From Cerasicoccus maritimus (GTDB lineage: Bacteria; Verrucomicrobiota; Verrucomicrobiia; Opitutales; Cerasicoccaceae): a DNA stretch of 64,000 nucleotides. A program made the translations under genes and the position numbers. A model generated the notes under the pieces. That model saw nothing but the letters and a program-made list of their open reading frames with translations, did no database searches and was not told the DNA's origin. Positions 43,587 to 52,586 of this stretch are shown one piece after another. Every line of letters starts with the position of its first letter. Position 1 is the stretch's first letter. Location of the stretch: the NCBI GenBank assembly GCA_031296935.1, contig JAVDPD010000011.1, forward strand, positions 30,648 through 94,647, written 5' to 3'.

Positions 43587-44447
43587 CTACTCCGCTTCCA
43601 GCTTTTCGCGGACGGCGTCGATCAGGTAGCCGGGGGTTGAGGCGCCGGCGGTGAGGCCGATTTTGGCGTATTGCTTCAGACAGCTCACGTCCAACTCTTC
43701 CGGCGACTCGACATGGAATGCTGGCAGGCCGTTTTTCTCGACCAACGAGGCGAGCTTGATCGTGTTTGCCGAGTGGCGGCCGCCGACGACCACGATGGCC
43801 TCGACGCCTTGGTTGATCAGCGTGTAAATATCGTCCTGACGCTCGCGGGTGGCGCCGCAGATCGTGTTGATGATCACCGCCTTCGGGAAACGCTGGACCA
43901 GCAGGCTGGCCAGCTTCTGAAACTCATCCACAAACATCGTCGACTGCGAGACCATGCACACTTCTTCGCCCAGGTCGGGCAGCGCGGCGATGTCTTCCGG
44001 GTTGCTCACCACGTGGCCGCCGCTCGTGGCGTAGCCGAGGATGCCGATCACTTCCGGGTGCTTGGGGTCGCCAAAAATGACCACCTGGTAGCCCTTGCGC
44101 GCGTGGAGCTTCACCTTGCCTGCGATGATGCCCACGTCCGGGCAGGTCGCGTCCTTAAAAGTCATGCCGAGGTTTTTCAGGTAGGTCCGGCGCTCGGGGG
44201 AGACCCCATGTGCGCGCACGACCATCACGTCGCCGGTCTGATTTTCCAGCTCCAGCGGCGACTGGCTCTGGTAGTCCCCCACCTCGCGGATGCCTTCGCC
44301 CTCAAGTTGTTCCATCATTTGACGATTATGGATTAGTGGGCCATCGGTGTAGACGCGACGATCCTCGCCCGTGTTTTTACGGGCAATATCGATGGCGCGT
44401 TCAACTCCCCAGCAGAAGCCGGCACTAGGTGCAGTAATTACTTTCAC
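43587..44447 (-). CDS. ispH: 4-hydroxy-3-methylbut-2-enyl diphosphate reductase IspH
   Basis: A 286-aa iron-sulfur enzyme for the last step of the MEP isoprenoid pathway (HMBPP to IPP and DMAPP). The three cluster cysteines are in GFCWGVERA (Cys12), DATCPDVG and NTICGATRERQ. IHNRQMMEQL, VRAHGV, VVGGRHSANT and AGASTPGYLID are further family motifs. It is a single gene between the toxin-antitoxin pair and the EEP protein. Confidence 0.95.
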   Translation of the reverse strand: MKVITAPSAGFCWGVERAIDIARKNTGEDRRVYTDGPLIHNRQMMEQLEGEGIREVGDYQSQSPLELENQTGDVMVVRAHGVSPERRTYLKNLGMTFKDATCPDVGIIAGKVKLHARKGYQVVIFGDPKHPEVIGILGYATSGGHVVSNPEDIAALPDLGEEVCMVSQSTMFVDEFQKLASLLVQRFPKAVIINTICGATRERQDDIYTLINQGVEAIVVVGGRHSANTIKLASLVEKNGLPAFHVESPEELDVSCLKQYAKIGLTAGASTPGYLIDAVREKLEAE

Positions 44448-44549
44448 AACGCATAAGATGCGCTAAATCGCGCGCAGGTCAAACACCGTAACCCAAATTT
44501 AAAACTGCATCGCTTGAATTCAGGAATGAACCTAGCTAAGGAAACCATC

Positions 44550-46064
44550 ATGTTACGCTGCTTTTACGCGCTTGTTTGCTTGCTAATCACGCTCGCTCCC
44601 CTCCAAGGACGCCAATTGACGCTCGTTGTTTACAACGTCGAGAACCTCTTCGACGCCGACGGCGTGGCGCTCTACGGCGATTATCAGCCCGACAACGACA
44701 ACAACCCCGCCCCCTACAGCCCGCGCAAGACACTGACCAAGATCCAGAACATCACCAAGGTCTTGCAACGTTTCAACAACGGTGAGGGCCCGGAAATCAT
44801 TCTCTTCCAAGAGTTTGAGCTCGACCGCACCCCGGAGAGCACCGTGCCAAACTACGCCACCTTTCTGGAGTATTATAAAGACACCACGGTCGACCTGATG
44901 CTGACCGAGCAGTTCGACGACACCGTCAAAGGCCTCCCCGTCGATGCGCTCATCTTGAAGTATTTCGAGGACCACGGCCTAAAGGGCTACCACGTCGCCC
45001 TGCCTGCCCCGTTGACACCGTTTGAGGACTCCCCCGCGCACACCAACGTCGTCTTCACGAAATTTCCGATCACCTACGAAAAAGATCATCCCACGCCCAG
45101 CGCGCGCGTGATTCAGGAAGTCGGCATCGACGTCGATGGCAGCGAGCTGATCGTGTTTAACAACCACTGGAAAAGCGGTGCCTCCAGCCCCCGAACCGAG
45201 CCCAAGCGTGTGCAAAACGCCCGTGACCTCCGCGCCGCCGTCGAGGCAGTCCTGGCGAGAAACCCGCAGGCGGACGTCCTCATCGGCGGTGATCTGAATA
45301 CCTACTACAACGCCCCTGAACACTTTCCCAAGGAGCACCCGGATCGCTGGAGCCATGTCCAGGAATTTTCCATTGCTGAGCTTGGCTCCCAGGGCAATGA
45401 AAAGGCCACGCGCGACGGCAAAGCCGCACTCTACAACCTCTGGTTTGAGCTCCCCGAGGACCAGCGCGGCAGCGAACTTTACCGCGGCTACTGGGGCACG
45501 CTGATGGAAATCCTCATCACGCCCGGCCTCTATAACGGCCAGGGGCTGCACTACGTGGACAACTCATTCCGCGTCATCGCTGTGCCCGGGCTCAACTCGC
45601 ACGGCCCCTGGCATGAGCCGCAATCCTGGCACTTCATGGGCGAGACCGGCGGCGGTTTTTCCGACCACTACCCCATCGCGATCACGCTTTCCACGGACCC
45701 GGAGCCACTTTTTGATAAGCCCTCCAACCTGAGGGCCAACGCCCCTAACTCCGTGCCGACGGTCGATTACACCACCCTGGATTTCGACAACGTCATGGAG
45801 TTCAGCGGCTTAGTGAATCAAAAGGCGGAAACCCTTTCCAAGAACATGGGCGAGGTCTACGCAGTCACCGGCGTTTACACCAACAACCGCCCGAGCACGA
45901 TCAACGTCAACGGCCACGAGTACGAACTCTACTCGCCGGTGATCGAAGTCAAAGCCCGCCTCGGCGAGCAACAAGTCGACAGCGAATTCCGCTTCATCGG
46001 CCAGCTTGGCGAATACCAGGGCAAGCCGCAGTTTGTGATCCACGACATCAGCTGGATTCAGTAA
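44550..46064 (+). CDS. Secreted endonuclease/exonuclease/phosphatase (EEP) family protein
   Basis: A 504-aa protein with signal peptide MLRCFYALVCLLITLAPLQG. An EEP catalytic domain follows (about 22-400): LTLVVYNVENLFDADG, ILFQEFELD, NNHWKSGA, VLIGGDLNTYYN, and the terminal GGFSDHYPIAITL. A C-terminal domain of about 115 residues (VTGVYTNNRPSTINVNGHEY) may be OB-like. Substrates could be DNA, RNA or phospholipid headgroups. ATG at 44550 has AAGGAAA just upstream; the TTG and ATG starts at 44514 and 44526 are less likely. No obvious operon. Confidence 0.87.
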   Translation: MLRCFYALVCLLITLAPLQGRQLTLVVYNVENLFDADGVALYGDYQPDNDNNPAPYSPRKTLTKIQNITKVLQRFNNGEGPEIILFQEFELDRTPESTVPNYATFLEYYKDTTVDLMLTEQFDDTVKGLPVDALILKYFEDHGLKGYHVALPAPLTPFEDSPAHTNVVFTKFPITYEKDHPTPSARVIQEVGIDVDGSELIVFNNHWKSGASSPRTEPKRVQNARDLRAAVEAVLARNPQADVLIGGDLNTYYNAPEHFPKEHPDRWSHVQEFSIAELGSQGNEKATRDGKAALYNLWFELPEDQRGSELYRGYWGTLMEILITPGLYNGQGLHYVDNSFRVIAVPGLNSHGPWHEPQSWHFMGETGGGFSDHYPIAITLSTDPEPLFDKPSNLRANAPNSVPTVDYTTLDFDNVMEFSGLVNQKAETLSKNMGEVYAVTGVYTNNRPSTINVNGHEYELYSPVIEVKARLGEQQVDSEFRFIGQLGEYQGKPQFVIHDISWIQ

Positions 46065-46283
46065 GGATGCAGCTTAGTTGCAAAGGTAGCGCGGATCAAC
46101 CCAGTTCGCAGTCACATCTATTAATGTAGGCCCAGCAGGATGGAACTACCCATTAGGGATAACGGGCGTTTGCTACGGGATGCATCCACCGCGAGCCAAC
46201 ATCACCCAGCCCGCCGCGCCGCGTTATAAACACCCCCTTTCATTGCAATAGCACGCGTGCCTCGAAAGTGAGAAAATAGCGGC

Positions 46284-46826
46284 ATGAAAGACCGCTATCC
46301 TGAAAACTTCACCATTGAAATCGACCGCCTCAAGCTGCGCCGGTATTACCAGTTGGCTTCACTCTGGGGCTTTGGCTGGTTCTTTGGCATAATAGGCATT
46401 GTGCCAGGCTTCATCCTAGGCTCAGCGTGGCTTGACAGCGTTCACCAAGCCACGCTTCTACAGTGCTGCCTCTACCTCGGCGCTGGCGGCGTCGTTGGTT
46501 TCATCGGCGGTGTACTCACTGGCGGAATCCTCCACCTGCTATTCTCCCACTGGCGCGCCAAGCGCCGGGCCAACGCCGCCAGTATCGAAGTCCAGGGTCC
46601 GTTCCTCAAAGTCGTCCAAAGCATACCCGAGCACGAAGACCGCAAGATTCACTTTCGCTCGATCACGGACTTCTCCGTCGCCCAAGACCACCTAATGCGC
46701 TGGGCCGGCATTCATCGCCTATTCATGTCCACCACCGGCAACCGCCCGGTCATCGTCGATGGCGTCAAGGACGCCGAAAAAGTCCGCGACATCCTCGCCG
46801 AAGTCGACGCGATTCGGGAGGTGTAG
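46284..46826 (+). CDS. Membrane protein of unknown function with PH-like tail
   Basis: A 180-aa protein with two long hydrophobic stretches (about 25-50 and 65-95), then a cytoplasmic domain of about 85 residues (AASIEVQGPFLKVVQSIPEH ... FRSITDFSVAQDHLMRWAGI) with the strand pattern of a bacterial PH domain. I do not recognise a named family. It is preceded by a 219-bp gap without a gene and followed by another small membrane protein on the same strand. Confidence 0.65.
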   Translation: MKDRYPENFTIEIDRLKLRRYYQLASLWGFGWFFGIIGIVPGFILGSAWLDSVHQATLLQCCLYLGAGGVVGFIGGVLTGGILHLLFSHWRAKRRANAASIEVQGPFLKVVQSIPEHEDRKIHFRSITDFSVAQDHLMRWAGIHRLFMSTTGNRPVIVDGVKDAEKVRDILAEVDAIREV

Positions 46827-46882
46827 ATCAGCCATTAAAATAATGACAGCATCTCCGTATACATTAATAGTCGCTACAGTTT

Positions 46883-47335
46883 ATGCAACAGACGCCTCCA
46901 GCCCTGCCTGCCTCGCAAGATGAATCCCATCTCAATTCGCTGGCCATCGCACACTACGCCATTGGCGGCATCGGTGTGCTGTTTGCCTGCATGCCGCTGA
47001 TTCACATGGTTGTCGGCCTGAGCTTCATTATCGGAGGCAACCCGATGGCCGAAGAGCTGCAAAAGCACCCGGAGGGCTTTCCGTTTCCACCAGAACTGTT
47101 TGGCTGGTTCTTCTTCATCGCTGGACTGGTCTTCTTCCTGTTGGGCCAGGCCTTGGCGATTTCGCTCATCCTCTCCGGCCGCCAGCTCAAGCGACGGCGG
47201 GGATACAATTTCTCCTTCGTCGTCGCCTGCATCAACTGCGTGGCCTTTCCCATCGGCACCGCCTTGGGCGCAATAACGCTCATCGTGCTTATGCGCCCGT
47301 CGGTCAAGGCCATCTACGACGAAGCCAAGAGATAG
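46883..47335 (+). CDS. Four-helix membrane protein of unknown function
   Basis: A 150-aa protein with a polar N-terminus (MQQTPPALPASQDESHLNSL) and four hydrophobic helices (about 20-50, 72-95, 108-125 and 125-140), ending VLMRPSVKAIYDEAKR. The pattern SLAIAHYAIGGIGVLFACMP recurs in small uncharacterised membrane proteins of Verrucomicrobiota and Planctomycetota. It lies 56 nt after the previous membrane protein gene and may be co-transcribed. Confidence 0.65.
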   Translation: MQQTPPALPASQDESHLNSLAIAHYAIGGIGVLFACMPLIHMVVGLSFIIGGNPMAEELQKHPEGFPFPPELFGWFFFIAGLVFFLLGQALAISLILSGRQLKRRRGYNFSFVVACINCVAFPIGTALGAITLIVLMRPSVKAIYDEAKR

Positions 47336-47483
47336 GCCACGAGGGCACCCTTTTCCCAGAAGAATCATTGGCCAAAAAACTTTGGCAAAAAATGTCCGCA
47401 TGTTCACTTTTTAGTTGGCAAATTCCGTTCCGCTAGATAGTGTTATTATGAACATTTAGTTAAGCCTAAATCCATGACTCTGA

Positions 47484-47591
47484 GGTAGGGCGCAGTCTCC
47501 AGACAAGCCGCCCAACGGAGTGGTATTTGCCCATGGCAAATCTATCGGTCCAGCAGGATGCTGGCGGCTTGTCTAGAGACTGCGCCCTACC
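47484..47591. mobile_element. 108-bp MITE-like element enclosing a double hairpin
   Basis: 29-bp terminal inverted repeats (GGTAGGGCGCAGTCTC... at 47484-47512 and its complement at 47563-47591) with one mismatch. Between them lies an inverted copy of the double hairpin: ATTTGCCCATGGCAAAT (47525-47541), spacer, CCAGCAGGATGCTGG (47550-47564). The outer arms share sequence with the 46-bp arms at 11341-11386. It encodes nothing. No target-site duplication was recognised with confidence. Confidence 0.82.
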
Positions 47592-47599
47592 ACCACTCC

Positions 47600-47960
47600 C
47601 AACACAACACCGCCATGAAACACACTCCCACCATTCTGCCGAGCCCGCCTTAGCGTGCGGCTAGTCCAGTCGATGCCGCGCGACTGCATTCGTTTTCCCG
47701 CGCCCTTGAGCCATTAACGGGGCTTATTCAACGCCTGCTCTGGTGACAGCAGACAGCCCGTTGACGCCCCCAGGTTTTAATCCGGCCGATGACAGCCATC
47801 GTCCAGCAAGGTCCGCGCGAAATTATGCCAGCCTGCCCGTTGCCCGCATCGACGTTGGTGCGCCCGACACAACGGGGCGCCTGCCTCCCGCTCAACGCCA
47901 CTCCGGCCCACGGGATGCCTTGCTGCGCCCGCACATTTGCCCGAAGCCTGATTTTACCCC
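47600..47960. other. GC-rich structured segment upstream of glyA, possible unrecognised RNA or repeat
   Basis: It has no coding frame I can defend, but at least five perfect short stems in a row: CAGTCG/CGACTG (47667-47686), AACGGG/CCCGTT (47716-47762) enclosing CTGCT/AGCAG (47735-47752), CGATG/CATCG (47787-47801) and GCGCCC/GGGCGC (47860-47880). A C-rich tract ends it near 47965. It does not match the conserved cores of RNase P RNA, tmRNA, SRP RNA or the riboswitches I know. It could be a glyA leader, an independent RNA in either direction, or a decayed element. Confidence 0.35.
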
Positions 47961-48077
47961 CCCCTCCCCTGAATTCTCAAAACTCACCACCCACTCCTCA
48001 CCACTCAGCACACCGAAACTTCCCCTTCTTTTTCTTTGCGATCCGCGCAAAATCCCTCAACGTATTCACCTTTTATC

Positions 48078-49349
48078 ATGATGACCGAAGCAACCTCCGC
48101 AATCGACGCCACCCCGCTCGCTCAACTCGATCCCGACATCTTCGCCGCAATGGAGAAGGAGAAGGCTCGCCAGCAAAGCCACATCGAGCTGATCGCCTCG
48201 GAAAACTTCACCCTGCCCGCCGTCATTGAGGCCGCCGGCAGCGTGCTGACCAACAAGTATGCCGAGGGCTACCCGGGCAAGCGCTACTACGGCGGTTGCG
48301 AGTTCGTCGACGTCGTTGAGCAGATCGCGATCGACCGCGCCAAGGCCCTCTTCGGTGCCGACCACGCCAACGTGCAGCCGCACTCCGGCAGCCAGGCCAA
48401 TTTCGCTGTTTACGCGGCTACGCTTCAGCCCGGCGACAAGATTTTGACCATGAACCTCTCCGACGGCGGTCACCTGACCCACGGCAACCCGGCCAACTTC
48501 TCCGGCAAGCTGTACGACGTCGTCCACTACTTCGTGAGCCCGGAAGATGGCCGCATCGACTACGATGGCCTCGCCGCACAAGCCGAAAAGGAAAAGCCCA
48601 AGATGATCACCGTGGGCGCCTCCGCCTACCCGCGTGTCATCGACTTTGCCCGCATGGGTGAGATCGCCAAGAGCGTTGGCGCACTACTGCTGGCCGACAT
48701 CGCGCACATCGCTGGCCTGGTCGCCGCCGGTGAGCACCCCTCCCCCGTCGGCATCGCAGACTTTGTCACCACCACCACGCACAAGACCCTCCGCGGCCCC
48801 CGCGGCGGCCTGATCATGTGCAACGCCGAATTTGCCAAGAAGATCGACAGCGCCGTATTCCCCGGTGGCCAGGGTGGCCCGCTGATGCACATCATCGCCG
48901 CCAAGGCCGTTTGCTTCCAGGAAGCCGCCAAGCCGGCCTTCAAGGAATACGCCAAGCAGGTCAAGCTCAACGCCGACGCCATGGCCAAGGCTTTAATTGA
49001 CAAGGGCTATAAACTTACGAGCGATGGAACCGATAATCACCTTATGCTCGTTGACCTTCGCCCCAGCCACCCAGACCTGACCGGCAAGGTTGCCCAGATC
49101 GCCCTCGACAAAGCCAACATCACCACCAACCGCAACACCGTGCCCGGCGAAACGCGTAGCCCGTTCCAAACCAGTGGTTTACGTCTCGGCGCTCCCGCTG
49201 TTACCTCCCGTGGCATGAAGGAAGCCGAGATGGTGAAGATCGTCGAAGCCATCGATTTGGTGCTCAGCGATCCCGATAGTGAAGAAAAGATTGCCCAAGC
49301 TAAAGCAATCGCCCTAGAATTATCGAACCAATTTCCGCTTCCTTACTAA
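48078..49349 (+). CDS. glyA: Serine hydroxymethyltransferase
   Basis: A 423-aa PLP enzyme converting serine and tetrahydrofolate to glycine and methylene-THF. [44 protein letters not shown] and the lysine motif [14 protein letters not shown] are intact. Start at 48078 (MMTEATS) or 48081; the frame to 48036 is longer without family support. The long upstream region contains the structured segment noted separately, so leader-based control is possible. Confidence 0.96.
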   Translation: MMTEATSAIDATPLAQLDPDIFAAMEKEKARQQSHIELIASENFTLPAVIEAAGSVLTNKYAEGYPGKRYYGGCEFVDVVEQIAIDRAKALFGADHANVQPHSGSQANFAVYAATLQPGDKILTMNLSDGGHLTHGNPANFSGKLYDVVHYFVSPEDGRIDYDGLAAQAEKEKPKMITVGASAYPRVIDFARMGEIAKSVGALLLADIAHIAGLVAAGEHPSPVGIADFVTTTTHKTLRGPRGGLIMCNAEFAKKIDSAVFPGGQGGPLMHIIAAKAVCFQEAAKPAFKEYAKQVKLNADAMAKALIDKGYKLTSDGTDNHLMLVDLRPSHPDLTGKVAQIALDKANITTNRNTVPGETRSPFQTSGLRLGAPAVTSRGMKEAEMVKIVEAIDLVLSDPDSEEKIAQAKAIALELSNQFPLPY

Positions 49350-49508
49350 GCACAACCATCACCAAGCCCCTGAAAATATCGCGATTAACAGCGAAAATTT
49401 GCTTTTCAGCCGACTTGAAGTGATATTCATAATTAACCTGAAGATTATAAATCATCAATCGATGGTCTAACCCGCTATCGACTAATCCCACAACCCGATT
49501 ACCGGAAA

Positions 49509-50210
49509 ATGACACTATCTCGTAAAGCAATCAGCCGCCAAGGCTTCACCCTCGTCGAACTTCTGACGGTTATCGCGATCATCGGCATTCTCGCCGCGAT
49601 CCTGATTCCCGCCGTTGGTAAGGTGCAGGAATCCGCAAAAAAGTCTGCCGCATCCAGTGATGGTCGCCAAATAGGTCTCGCCTACAGCACATTCTCCAAT
49701 GGCGGCGGCAAGACCCGCGTGATCGGTAACAGCGCAAGCTCCACCTATTCGGCAACCACCCCAGCAGAATTCGCGGCAATTCTTGCCGACAAGGCAGACC
49801 TGAATGATGCTGCCATCTGGTACATCACCAGCGATGACAACCTCGCAGGCCTGAGCATTCCGAAGACAGTCATCACCACCGCCGAAGGTTCCAGCGAGCC
49901 GACCAACAACCTCACGTCCTTCGAGGGCCCGATCAGTTGGGCAATTACCTGTAACCTCTCCAGCAATGCGCCGACCAGCACCACCCCATTGCTCTACACA
50001 CGCGGTATCGAAGACTCCGCCAGCACTTGGGACACTACCTCACCTTGGAAGGGTGACGGCGGCCACATCATCTTCCTCGACGGTCACGTGACCTTCTACG
50101 AAGACCTCGAAGAAGAACCACTTGCCAAGTATGATGGCTCTGGTGAAGCATACACCATCCCAGAAGCGCAGAACAGCAATGCCAAGACATATCAGGACAG
50201 CGTTAAGTAA
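49509..50210 (+). CDS. Type II/IV pseudopilin-like protein
   Basis: A 233-aa protein with a prepilin peptidase site (SRQG/FTLVELLTVIA) and one hydrophobic helix, followed by a secreted domain rich in Ser, Thr and Asp with GGHIIFLDGHVTFYED near the end. That last motif is the H-x-G-DG-H/V pattern of the large Verrucomicrobiota and Planctomycetota prepilin families. These proteins are usually present in many copies per genome and their role is unclear. A single gene, followed by a clear terminator. Confidence 0.88.
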   Translation: MTLSRKAISRQGFTLVELLTVIAIIGILAAILIPAVGKVQESAKKSAASSDGRQIGLAYSTFSNGGGKTRVIGNSASSTYSATTPAEFAAILADKADLNDAAIWYITSDDNLAGLSIPKTVITTAEGSSEPTNNLTSFEGPISWAITCNLSSNAPTSTTPLLYTRGIEDSASTWDTTSPWKGDGGHIIFLDGHVTFYEDLEEEPLAKYDGSGEAYTIPEAQNSNAKTYQDSVK

Positions 50211-50243
50211 GCGCTGATTAACACATAAACCTATTTTTCAAAA

Positions 50244-50268
50244 GGCCGGGTTTCGACCCGGTCTTTTT
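50244..50268 (+). terminator. Rho-independent terminator after the pilin gene
   Basis: GGCCGGG and CCCGGTC pair around TTTCGA and are followed by five T residues, 33 nt after the stop. Confidence 0.9.
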
Positions 50269-50403
50269 GTTTGCTAATGAGGCATACGCGTTTGAAAGAT
50301 AGCGAAAGATTACTTTCATTTTCTCCCAAATCCAGCTTTAGTTCTCGCGTTCCACAATTAGGTGAGTATCTTGCTAGGCTACTTTGATAGAGTACATAAA
50401 TCC

Positions 50404-52077
50404 ATGACACCCACGTATATTATTGGTCATAAGAACCCGGATGCAGACGCCATTTGCTCGGCCATCGCTTACGCCGCCTACAAGCAAGCCATTGGCGAAA
50501 AGGGCTACACCGCCGCACGCTGCGGCAACTCCAATGCCCGTATTGACGCCATCCTGAAGCGCTTTGACCAGCCCCTCCCCCTTTTCCTTGGCGACGTCAC
50601 TCCCCGCGTACACGACATCATGCGCCGCGACATCTACCGCATTGGCGACAAAGCCACTTGCGCCGAAGCCCTCGAGATCATCGACGAGCACGACATCCGC
50701 TCCCTGCCTGTGGTCAACCCCGACGGCGTGCTCGCTGGCCAGGTCTCTATTTTCTCCCTCGGCGAATTCTTCATTCCAAAGCCCAAAGAACCGCGCAAAA
50801 TGCGCCACGTCTTCACTTCGATCGGGCACATCATTCGCTCGCTCAAGGCCGAGGTGCTCAACGTAATCGATCCCGAGATGACGCAGGACCTCTACGTCCG
50901 CATTGGCGCGATGGACATCCGCTCCTTTGGCGCGTTCACCGAGAGTGAAGGCGTTACCTTCAAGGAAAGCGTTGTCGTCGTCGGCGACCGCTACGACATC
51001 CAACAGAAGGCCATCCAAGGTGGTGCCCGCCTGGTAGTCATCACGGGTGGCCTTGAAGTAGACAAGGAAGTAATCGAGTTTGCCAAAGACCGCGGCGTCT
51101 CACTGATCGTCAGCGAGGCTGACTCCGCCACGACTTCGTGGATTATTCGCACCGCGACTTTACTTGAGCCGATGATCGACCGCGAGGTCCCCACCTTTGG
51201 GCCCGATGAGAAGATCAGCTCTGTAAAGCGCAAGATTGCCAATTTGAGCGCACCGATTTTCTGCGTAGTTGACGAAAATAAAAAGCTCATCGGCCTGTTC
51301 TCTAAAACCGACCTGCTCAAGCCCGTCCCCACCCGACTCGTGCTTGTGGATCACAACGAGCTGGGCCAGGCGGTTAATGGCGCTGGCGAAGTGAACATTG
51401 TCGAAATCATCGACCACCACCGCTTGGCCAACCCAGCCACCGCCCAGCCTATCTTCTTCCGCAACGAAATCATCGGCTCCACCAGTAGCATCATCGCAAG
51501 CCTTTTCCAGGCAGCGAAAATCACGCCATCCGCAGAAATAGCTGGCATCATGATGGCAGGCTTGATTTCGGACACACTCAACCTGCAAAGCCCAACTTCG
51601 ACCGCCAAAGATGCCGAACTCCTACCTTGGCTGGTGGAGCTGTCCGGCGTCTCCGTCGAAGAAATGTGCGATCTAGTCTTCAACTCTGGCTCCATCATTC
51701 TCACCTCGACTCCGGACCGCGTCATCGAGACAGACTGCAAGCAGTATGACCAGGGCGGCATCAGGTATTCCGTCTCGCAGATCGAAGAACTCGGCTACGA
51801 AAACTTCTGGAAGCACCAGGATGCCATCCAAAAGGCACTCGACAACTACCTAACCAACAATGGCTTGAACTTCTCCTGCTTGCTCGTAACCGATATCAAT
51901 CAGCAGAATTCACTCCTACTGACCTCAGGCGAAAGCGATATCATCGCCAACATTTCCTTCACACATGTCGATAATCACCGGAATATTTTCGACATGCCCA
52001 GCATTGTCTCCCGTAAAAAGCAATTGATTCCCTATTTGAGCAATTTGCTGGATAGCATGGGAGTGGAGGCAGTTTAG
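50404..52077 (+). CDS. Manganese-dependent inorganic pyrophosphatase with CBS and DRTGG insert (family II)
   Basis: A 557-aa protein. The DHH phosphoesterase start GHKNPDADAICSAIAYA and the later VLVDHNEL, DHHRL and GLISDTL motifs bind Mn and hydrolyse pyrophosphate. Between them lies the regulatory insert: CBS (about 65-130; DEHDIRSLPVV), DRTGG (about 185-285) and a second CBS part (PIFCVVDENKKLIGL). A DHHA2 domain ends the protein. CBS-PPases are controlled by adenine nucleotides and diadenosine polyphosphates. ATG at 50404 gives MTPTYIIGHKN; the start at 50362 is unlikely. Single gene. Confidence 0.93.
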   Translation: MTPTYIIGHKNPDADAICSAIAYAAYKQAIGEKGYTAARCGNSNARIDAILKRFDQPLPLFLGDVTPRVHDIMRRDIYRIGDKATCAEALEIIDEHDIRSLPVVNPDGVLAGQVSIFSLGEFFIPKPKEPRKMRHVFTSIGHIIRSLKAEVLNVIDPEMTQDLYVRIGAMDIRSFGAFTESEGVTFKESVVVVGDRYDIQQKAIQGGARLVVITGGLEVDKEVIEFAKDRGVSLIVSEADSATTSWIIRTATLLEPMIDREVPTFGPDEKISSVKRKIANLSAPIFCVVDENKKLIGLFSKTDLLKPVPTRLVLVDHNELGQAVNGAGEVNIVEIIDHHRLANPATAQPIFFRNEIIGSTSSIIASLFQAAKITPSAEIAGIMMAGLISDTLNLQSPTSTAKDAELLPWLVELSGVSVEEMCDLVFNSGSIILTSTPDRVIETDCKQYDQGGIRYSVSQIEELGYENFWKHQDAIQKALDNYLTNNGLNFSCLLVTDINQQNSLLLTSGESDIIANISFTHVDNHRNIFDMPSIVSRKKQLIPYLSNLLDSMGVEAV

Positions 52078-52112
52078 GTTGCACTGCCCACAATTAATCG
52101 CATTGTGCCCCT

Positions 52113-52331
52113 ATGAACCTCTCTGAAAATGAGGAAGACTCCCTGCGATCCATGGTCCATGATATGAATGGCCAGATATTTCTTATTCGGGGACATTGTG
52201 AGATCATTAAGCGCAGCCAAGACGAAAACCAACTCGCTAAGAGTATAGACCAAATTCAGGCTGGCTCAGACGAATTGGAGCGACTCGTCCGTGAGCTGCG
52301 CCGACATTTTGGTTTTCCCAAAGTTCAGTAG
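52113..52331 (+). CDS. Small stand-alone dimerisation/phosphoacceptor-like protein
   Basis: A 72-aa protein predicted to be all helical. MVHDMNGQIFLIRGHCEIIK followed by QIQAGSDELERLVRELRRHF resembles the HisKA helical hairpin of sensor kinases, including a histidine in an H-box-like HDMNGQ context. No ATPase domain is attached. It could be a phosphotransfer or kinase-binding partner, or a kinase remnant. It starts 35 nt after the pyrophosphatase gene. Confidence 0.6.
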   Translation: MNLSENEEDSLRSMVHDMNGQIFLIRGHCEIIKRSQDENQLAKSIDQIQAGSDELERLVRELRRHFGFPKVQ

Positions 52332-52382
52332 CACAATTTTGCTTAATGCTGGGGTTTTTCGACCGATTATTACCCTTGATAC

Positions 52383-52586
52383 ATGAAAGCACTGAGTGAA
52401 AAACTAACAAAAGACCAGAGCCAACCTGCTCCCCCTGTGAATCCTTATGCACATTCGGCGACACCGCGACATGCAGTCAGAAGTGCCGCACAAAACCTCT
52501 TAAGCACAGCCTTGGCGGATATCTGGCGTTCTAGACTAGCGAGCGCCGAAAAACGCACTTCCTACCCGCAGCAAGGTGCTTCCTGA
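52383..52586 (+). CDS. Possible small protein convergent with yggS (doubtful)
   Basis: A 67-aa frame starting MKALSEKLTKDQSQPAPPVN with an Ala-rich middle (NLLSTALADIWRSRLASAEK). It overlaps the 3' end of yggS on the other strand by 51 nt. It is unrecognised. It has an ATG and unbiased composition but no other support. Confidence 0.3.
   Translation: MKALSEKLTKDQSQPAPPVNPYAHSATPRHAVRSAAQNLLSTALADIWRSRLASAEKRTSYPQQGAS

Noticed and set aside
47600-47960. The glyA leader as RNase P RNA, tmRNA or SRP RNA
   Set aside because: I looked on both strands for the RNase P GGAAAGTCCGGGC core, the tmRNA tag and T-arm, and the SRP GGAAGG...AGCAGCC loop. None is present.
47743-48229. Plus-strand ORFs upstream of glyA
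   Set aside because: They run through the structured segment and into glyA in other frames, without domain features or ribosome-binding sites.
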